From Gorsachius magnificus (taxonomy: Eukaryota; Chordata; Aves; Pelecaniformes; Ardeidae), in NCBI GenBank assembly GCA_034008185.1, contig CM067081.1:22753821-22817820 (forward strand): a DNA stretch of 64,000 nt. The letters run 5' to 3'. A model generated the notes under the pieces. That model was not told where the DNA came from. It did no database searches and worked only from the letters and a program-made list of their open reading frames with translations. Both the position numbers and the translations under genes were made by a program. Positions 58,001 to 64,000 of this stretch are shown here, in pieces; within the stretch, counting starts at the first letter, position 1, and each line of letters starts with the position of its first letter.

Positions 58001-58429
58001 AATAAAATCACCAGGGTCAAATTTGACATCTCTGGCACTGGAAAGAGAAACCAGTGATATTGAAAGAGTCACCTGGATTTACACCAGTGTGACTGAGAAA
58101 AATTTGACTGATGTTCTCCCCCTCGGGAAGACCGCAGTTTTGAGCAACTGTGTGGTTAGAACAGTCCAGAACCGGTTTTATTTTGCACGTGACTTTGGCT
58201 GATGCTTCCTTTCTTGGCTGGGCGCACACTGCTCTATTTGTCTTCCTTATTTTTGCACTTCGCTCGTGTTGAGGTCTCCTCCCTCCACCTCCTGTACAAA
58301 ACTGCCACCGGGCTCCACGACATGCAGCATTAAAAAGAGAAAGAAATAAAAATGACAGGACGAAAACTCGCAACCCATTCCACATTGCCCTTTTCAAAGG
58401 GCATGACGAGGAACGGAAAATAAAGCGGA
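55029..58429. other. Intergenic, AT-rich, upstream of CpG island
   Basis: Unique sequence with little CpG. The stretch 55400-57100 is compositionally even, has few repeats and is rich in AT homeodomain-like cores. It is a candidate for conserved regulatory DNA, but nothing can be proved from one sequence. The right end overlaps an antisense ORF (58017-58385). Confidence 0.55.
58017..58385 (-). other. 122-codon antisense ORF next to CpG island, secreted-protein-like
   Basis: From ATG at 58385 (purine at -3) to TGA at 58017. Residues 1-22 (MWNGLRVFVLSFLFLSLFNA and on) look like a cleavable signal peptide. The rest has eight cysteines in all and three N-glycosylation sequons (NHT, NIS, NIT near residues 77, 91 and 109) with a basic middle. 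The same frame stays open upstream to 58853 through the GC-rich island, which is weak evidence because stops are rare there. It matches no family I know. It could be the first exon of a divergent transcript or pure chance. Confidence 0.25.
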
Positions 58430-58900
58430 GCCGTGGCTGTAAAGCGCATGCAGCGAAGGAGCCACGTGTGCCGCCCAGCCTGCTGCCCCAGGGCGGGCGG
58501 GCAGCCCCGGGGGGCGGGCGGCAGCCTCCGAGGGGCCGCGGTGAGGGGGGGGCCCGGCCCCCCTCCCCTCCCGTCCCCTCCCCGCCCTTCCCGCCCTCCC
58601 GGCGGGGCCGCCCCGACCCAGCGGAGGGCGCGGAGCCCGGGCGGGCGGCGGGGCCGGGCGGTCCCGTCCATGGTGCTGAGCGGCGGCGGCGCCCCGCGCC
58701 CCGCGCCCCGCACCCCGGGGCCGAGCCGTCGGCAGGGGAAGGGTTTTCCTTGGAGCGCTGCTGCGTGAAGGCGTCTGCCATGAGTTTCCCTCTTTTAGCC
58801 GCCCTAAGAAGGCGGGGAGATGAATTAAAGCCCAGAGGTGAACGGCTCTCCACGTGTTCGGGGGGGGCGGGGGGGGGGCTCCCTCGCTCTTCCTGTTTGT
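58430..58900 (+). promoter_or_regulatory. WASF3: CpG island, probable WASF3 promoter and 5' untranslated exon
   Basis: About 470 bp of very GC- and CpG-rich DNA in an otherwise AT-rich region. It holds GC boxes (GGGCGG type at 58491-58500 and 58511-58520, CCGCCC at 58471, CCCGCCC near 58580), CACGTG E-boxes at 58463-58468 and 58851-58856, and no TATA box. A possible donor (CAGAG/GTGAAC) lies at 58837/58838. In vertebrates WASF3, a WAVE-complex actin regulator, follows CDK8 on the same strand and starts with an untranslated exon, so I assign the island to WASF3 by synteny. No WASF3 coding sequence is in the window. Confidence 0.6.
58860..58878 (+). other. G-run, G-quadruplex candidate
   Basis: Eight G, one C, then ten G at the 3' edge of the CpG island. 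It could form a quadruplex in DNA or in a + strand transcript. Run length is also prone to sequencing error. Confidence 0.75.
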
Positions 58901-61900
58901 ATCTTCATCAGTTGCTTGCGTAGGAAGAGGATTAGATCAACACTGAAAACAGCCTCTGCTTTGATCCGTTTATGTGTTTACTTCTAATTTTTAGGATAAC
59001 CGCAGAAATAATGAGAAACAGCGGGGAATGGGAAGCTGATTTGAGGCTGATCGTTTCGTGCATTCGGCTGGTGATGACCTTTGGGGAAAGTGGGTATTTA
59101 AATTTTACTGATGTTGTAAAGGCACAGACAAAGTCCTGACCTTTCTGATCCGGGGTGACCACTATGAGCATCCCACTGAGAATTAATTACAATTGCCTGG
59201 AGCGTCTCCAAGAAGCATTTATTAGAGTACTATAAATGTGGTAAAAGCCATCAGTATGCTTGGGAGAAGCCATTCCATTCCATGTGCCTGCTGTGATATC
59301 TAAGAGAAGCTCAGACTTGTTGGCTTGTTGTTTTGTTTTGCTGTTCATTAACAAGACTGCAATAGGAGAGACAGCGTTAGAACTCCAGGGCAAGCATTTC
59401 CCATCATTCTGCCCTCCACATGGATACTTTTGTATTAGATTAAGGCACAATAGATAGAACTAGGCAGAACAAAAATCAAACGTCTCCCCAAGAGACAGGA
59501 CACGGTGCAATTCTCTGCTGTGCACAGCACAACGCAACAGCTTCTTCTGGCAGCCTCCTAGAAATGTAAAATGGAAGTGAACAGAAACCCCCCCACAAGC
59601 ACTCCGTACAAGGATGTATTTAAAATTCAAGGTATGCTATGATGCCATTGTGCTTCAGCAGCCAGCACAAAGCTGGGGCTATTAGTCACATGGGAGTTTG
59701 CAGTCCTTTTCCCCAGAGATCAATCTAAAAATGGAAAATCAGTTATGTGTACAAAGTTTAGGCAGAAATATTTCATATAAGAAATGATGATTTTGTCAGA
59801 TACCCTGCCAAAGGGACTGGAATTGAATAAGGAGGTTTAAACAAGAATTGCAAAACCATCTACATTTGTTTTGGAGAAGGATTTAATTGGGAACGATGAT
59901 GAAAAAGCCAGAAATGTGGATTAACCTAAAATGGAAAGGGCAGCCAAGTTACAGCAGATGGCTTTTTCTTGTTCTTTAAGTGCCTTATAATGAGGAAAAT
60001 ATGCTATGTAATGACAGTTGTTTCTAAACTGACTTTTTGGGGGGAGGGAGGGAAGTTTCCCATGAGGCATTGGTTGAAAAAGGAGAATCAAAAAGACATA
60101 GCTGCAGACAGTCTGTATTGAACTGTTTTTGTTCTGGAGTTCCGGAGCTCAGTTTGATGTATGGTAGGAAAGACAGCCATCTCCGGTTCCAGCTAAAACC
60201 GAACGAGCAAACAGCCTCTGTTTCTCCCTTCTGCCCTGCCTCCCTGAGCATCTGCATTGCATAAGGGCTCTGCCACCTTCTTCCTCCCATGGAGCTTCCC
60301 AATTGTCCTTTCTGTGGGTTCACTAAGATTTCTTCATTCTGACAGGTTTTTGTTCTGCCTTGCTGTGGTTACTTTTCTTTCTCTCCCATATCAGTTAAGA
60401 ATGCTGTTACCCAAACAACAGATTTTCCTATGTCTGAAAAGCTGCTGTAAAGATTTACTTAAAATCTCCCCCTCATTCCAGTTTTTGATTCCTTTCTACC
60501 CAAAATGGGGCTGGGGGCAGGTGGGGGAGTGAAGGGAAACAGAAGAGGCAGCCTATTCTATATGACATATGCTCGATTTCCCAGCAAGGCTTAATTACCG
60601 TTGGGAGTTTGCGCTCCCGTTCCTTTTGACACACCGAGCACTCAGAGTGCAGGGCAATCCCTCCTGCCTATTCCAGTTTGCATGCACATGGACAAGATTT
60701 GCTTGTGCATTGGGGCAATCATATATGAATTGTATATGAGAATGGAGACTGTAGGCATCTTCCCTGAAGACCATAGGCATCCACACAGCTTTCAGGCAAA
60801 GTTAAGACCCACAGAAAATGATACTATTCGTGTTCTTTTCATATAGGGTTTCATCCTGCAAAGAAATGAGCATATTGACCCAGAAGGTACCGGTGGAACG
60901 TTCAAACCCCTGCGTAGCTCAGCCAAAAAGTCCTATGATAACACAGAGGAAAGGGAGCTTTGCAGTCAGCGGGACTGAACTCATGACTGATATCTGAAGC
61001 GACTCATGCTTCATGCTTATACAAGTGTAACTGGAGACAACAGGAGGCTGAGGATATAATGTGCAAGATGACGACCTAACATGGTGATTGCTCCCCAACT
61101 TTGCATAATGAAATGTGCATTGTGCATTGAGGAAGAGCATGATTTCCCTTGCTTTTGAATGTAAAACATAGCTAAATTGTATTAGCTTCAGCCAAAAAGC
61201 AGAAAAAAAGCTAGAGAATTCATGTGCCGCAGCTATGTTGTTAAGGACAATTAAAGAATATGCTCCACAGAAGAAAACCTATAAATATAGCACTTTCAAA
61301 CTTTGTTACAAAGAAAGATTGTAGTTTCAATATTAAAAGCCTGTCTATTTGTGAAAATAAGTCTTTTTTCTCCCTGTCTTCAAGCTCTACATTTTAAACT
61401 ATCAACTGGATCTCAGCTTTAGCTAATTTCAGTAACATTTCCAGACCACTGGGGACGTCTGTCCTACCAGAAGAAGCAGTAATAAGTTGCTGAAATTATC
61501 TTGATAACCAAACAATTTAGCTTTATATTTATTTGCTGAAAAATCCCCCAGTGACATATAAATTATGCATAAAGCTTTTCCTTGTAAAAAAGTTGGTTGG
61601 TTTTCAAATAACCACCTCATCTCTATTTATTTTTAGAAAGCTGGTCTTTCAAACTGACAGCATTTCAACAACTTTTATACTTTGATGATCATCTAACTTC
61701 TGCTCTGATTATTTTTCAGAATGAATATCTAGCGGCTTTTTTTGATTAAGCCACAATCACTATTACTTCTGAAGCAGGAAATAACTTTGCTTTTAATCTT
61801 GGTCTTCGTTCAGCTCTGCCTTATTTAAGGCATCTTCTTTCACCAGACAGCTGCTCAAAAGAGGAGCTCAGTCTATAGTGGCTGGCTGGAGCTGCTGAAG

Positions 61901-62539
61901 AAGGAAACCTTTGTAGGGCTTATGGTGGAAAAATATATTTAGAGCAATACAGCTGCTTGAGGGGGTAGGGTGGGTACCAAAGCCCCCTGAAGACAGCAAA
62001 AGTCCCTCTCTCTCACGCCAGGTATCCCTGGCCAGCCTTTACAGTGACAATATCAGGCTCCTGATAAAGTCTAGGCAAAATTTTGTAATATCATATAACT
62101 CATTGCTCAACTTCAGGCTACTATTTTCAATGAATGCAATACTACCAGATGATACGTTACAGAGGGATACTGGGGAAGCACAGGGAAGTGATGATTTGGA
62201 GCATCAGAGATGGAAGGAGGCCTTCCAATCTGTGTAAAAGCAATGTTGACCCTCATTCATGTAAGCAAACACTCAAATACAAATTACCAATGCTCAAAAT
62301 CTAAGGGCCTTACATCAGTGAAAATCCAACTTTTGCCTGCCTGGTGTACAAAATGCCTGTCTTTCACTGACAATTTTGAAACACCATTTTGTGTCTCTTG
62401 TGCAGATATAGGTGTTCTAGATACAAGAGATAAGTAATCAAGTTTAACATAAACATGAGTTTTAAGGAAATGTTTAACTTCAGCTCCCTTGAAAATGTTG
62501 GCATAGGTAGAGGTTTTTGTTTTTTGGAAATTAAAGGTT
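58901..62539 (+). other. Probable WASF3 intron 1 (if the island is its promoter)
   Basis: Unique AT-rich sequence with no coding exon matching the WAVE homology domain start of WASF3 and no recognisable repeat. Confidence 0.45.
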
Positions 62540-63260
62540 CACTGTTACAATGGAAAATTGTTGGCTGAGGTTCTCCAAGGATGTGTCCTGATTTTGGTAA
62601 TGTATTTTCTTCAGTGACCTGGGTGATGAAGTAAAACGTATGTTTAGCACATCTGCAGATGTCCCAAACCTGGTGCAGAAGCAATCAAAATGATCCTGAC
62701 AAATGGGACAGCTGGTCAAAAAACCCAGGATGAACTTCAAAAAGAAGAATGCAAGGTCTGCACTTAATCTGGAAATATCAACTGCATTAACGCAAGATGG
62801 GAAACAGCTGACTAGGCAGAAGTTTTGCTGAAAAAGATGTTGAGGTTACAGTGACTCACAAGTGGAATATGTATCAACAATGTCATACTATTACAGTAAA
62901 AGCAAACATGCGGCATTGCTATTGAGTGCTGTGTGTCTAGTTCTGTGCAGTGAACTTCAGCAAATGTGGAGGCAATCCAAAAGAAAGAAAGGAAAACGAC
63001 CAGGGAATTAGAAAACATGTCCTGTGAGGCAAGACTGAAAGAGCTAGTGGTTTAATTTATTGAATGAGTGACTGGAGAGACGTGAGAAGCCTTCAAATAA
63101 TCAGAGGTTGTCATCTGTTCTCCACGTCCGCTGAGGATAGCACAAGGCAAACATGTGCTAAAATTACATTGTGGAAGAGTTACATTAGACATTAGTAAAA
63201 ACTTTCTGACAATAAACACTAGGCAAGAAGGCAGGAGGAAATTGTGGAATTCTCCTCTTT
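62540..63260 (+). mobile_element. Ancient, heavily eroded CR1-type LINE remnant
   Basis: Translating in shifting frames shows a faded CR1 ORF2 order: an INCINARWE/LTQDGKQLT region, a CRVSS-type segment, KRPGN/ENMSCEARLKELV, then LDISKNFLT near 63190. Many stops and indels interrupt it. It is much older than the other copies, and the boundaries are approximate. Confidence 0.6.
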
Positions 63261-63710
63261 AGATTAAATACCTTAAAACAACCAAACATATATCAGTCCA
63301 TAATCGTGTATCTCTCATTTAGCCAGCCTTGGCACAAGAGAGTGGATGACACTCTTGATGTCATTTTGGCCCCACTTTCTGTGTCTATATTACTACCCTT
63401 CCTATTTAATTTTAGTGCAAACTTTTCTATTTGCAGTTAATTTATATATATTTTTGAAGGGTGGTTGTCCTGTTTTCAGCTGGGGTAGAGTTAATTTTCT
63501 TCATAGTAGTTGGCATAGTGCTGTGTTTTTGATTTAGTATGAGCATAATGTAGATGTTTTAGTTGTTGCTAAGCCGTGCTTACACCAGTCAAGGACTTTT
63601 TCAGCTTCCCCTGCTCTGTCCGGTGCATGAGAAGCTGGGAGGGGGCACAGCCAGGACAGCCGACCCCAACTGGCCAAAGGGCTATTCCATACCATATGAC
63701 ATCATGCTCA

Positions 63711-63719
63711 GTATATAAA
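63711..63719 (+). promoter_or_regulatory. LTR TATA box
   Basis: AGTATATAAAC inside the LTR, about 170 bases upstream of the ATTAAA signal, in the normal U3 position of such LTRs. Whether it is active cannot be judged. Confidence 0.6.
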
Positions 63720-63886
63720 CTAGGGGAAAACTGGCCGGGGGGGCCGCTGCTTGGGAACTGGCTGGGCATCGGACAGTGGGTAGTGAGAAACTGCATTGTG
63801 CATCACTTATTTTGCATATTCTATTATTAGTAGTAATATTAGTAGTAGTAGTATATTCCCCCACCCTCCCCTTCCTTTTATGTCCT

Positions 63887-63892
63887 ATTAAA
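63887..63892 (+). terminator. LTR polyadenylation signal ATTAAA
   Basis: TCCTATTAAACTGTC inside the LTR, followed by a T/C-rich and GT-rich stretch typical of the R/U5 boundary of these elements. Confidence 0.6.
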
Positions 63893-64000
63893 CTGTCTTT
63901 CTCTCTACCCATGAATCTTACTTTTTTCCCCCCTATTTTCTCCCCCATCCCACTGGACCGGGGTGGGGGGGGTGTGAGCAAATGGCTGTGTGGTGTTTAG

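Larger units (their letters stand above)
63466..64000 (+). mobile_element. Endogenous retrovirus LTR (avian ERVL type), cut by the window end
   Basis: Starts with TG at 63466 (TGTCCTGTTTTCAGCTGGGG) and shows LTR order: U3 with a TATATAAA box (63711-63719 region), a transcription-start-like GGGCATCGG region near 63765, an AT-trinucleotide stretch (63825-63855), ATTAAA polyadenylation signal at 63887-63892 and a C-rich then G-rich 3' part. I recognise the sequence as the common bird ERVL LTR. The 3' terminus lies beyond the window, so it may be a solo LTR or the 5' LTR of a longer element. No retroviral gene is visible. Confidence 0.85.

Noticed and set aside
58386..58853. Upstream extension of the antisense ORF through the CpG island (278 codons in total)
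   Set aside because: The extra codons lie in DNA so GC-rich that stops are rare in every frame, and the translation is Gly/Pro/Arg-rich low-complexity sequence. Only the 122-codon part downstream of the ATG at 58385 is worth testing.

Overview
The window looks like avian (most likely neognath) nuclear DNA. It carries many CR1 LINE fragments with the bird-typical 3' end (tandem copies of an ATTCTATG-type octamer) and, at the right edge, an LTR of the type I recognise from bird ERVL elements. There are no operons, tRNAs, rRNAs or CRISPR arrays. The only protein-coding gene I can name with confidence is CDK8, the kinase of the Mediator kinase module. Its last eight exons lie on the + strand between 1604 and 19833. 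They encode residues 172-464 on human numbering, and every splice phase closes correctly.

Layout. (1) 1-20960: 3' part of CDK8, from the intron before the DMG-containing exon through the stop codon at 19831-19833 and a 3'UTR of about 1.1 kb ending at two AATAAA signals. The introns hold four CR1 fragments (2.0, 11.2, 12.2 and 18.8 kb). (2) 20960-58430: a 37 kb intergenic interval with CR1 copies at 23.3, 25.0-28.4 (a three-piece inverted cluster), 47.7 and 54.5 kb, a 56-bp AAT microsatellite at 51.2 kb, and much unique sequence. Part of the unique sequence (55.4-57.1 kb) has the AT-rich look of conserved regulatory DNA. (3) 58430-58900: a strong CpG island with GC boxes and two CACGTG E-boxes. 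From the CDK8-WASF3 gene order known in vertebrates, I infer it is the promoter and untranslated first exon of WASF3 on the + strand; no WASF3 coding exon is in the window. (4) 58900-64000: probable first intron of WASF3, with an eroded CR1 and a window-truncated LTR.

Points that merit a second look: a tandem GAG-AAG splice acceptor at CDK8 exon 12 that would add or drop one lysine; a 121-bp intron just before it whose retention would replace the CDK8 tail; a 122-codon antisense ORF beside the CpG island with a signal-peptide-like start, eight cysteines and three sequons; a frameshifted coding-like relic on the - strand near 50 kb; a nearly perfect 18-bp-arm hairpin at 21.9 kb; and the CR1 inversion cluster. 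I found no convincing new multi-gene system. Most long ORFs outside CDK8 are either CR1 reverse-transcriptase remnants or no more frequent than chance predicts.
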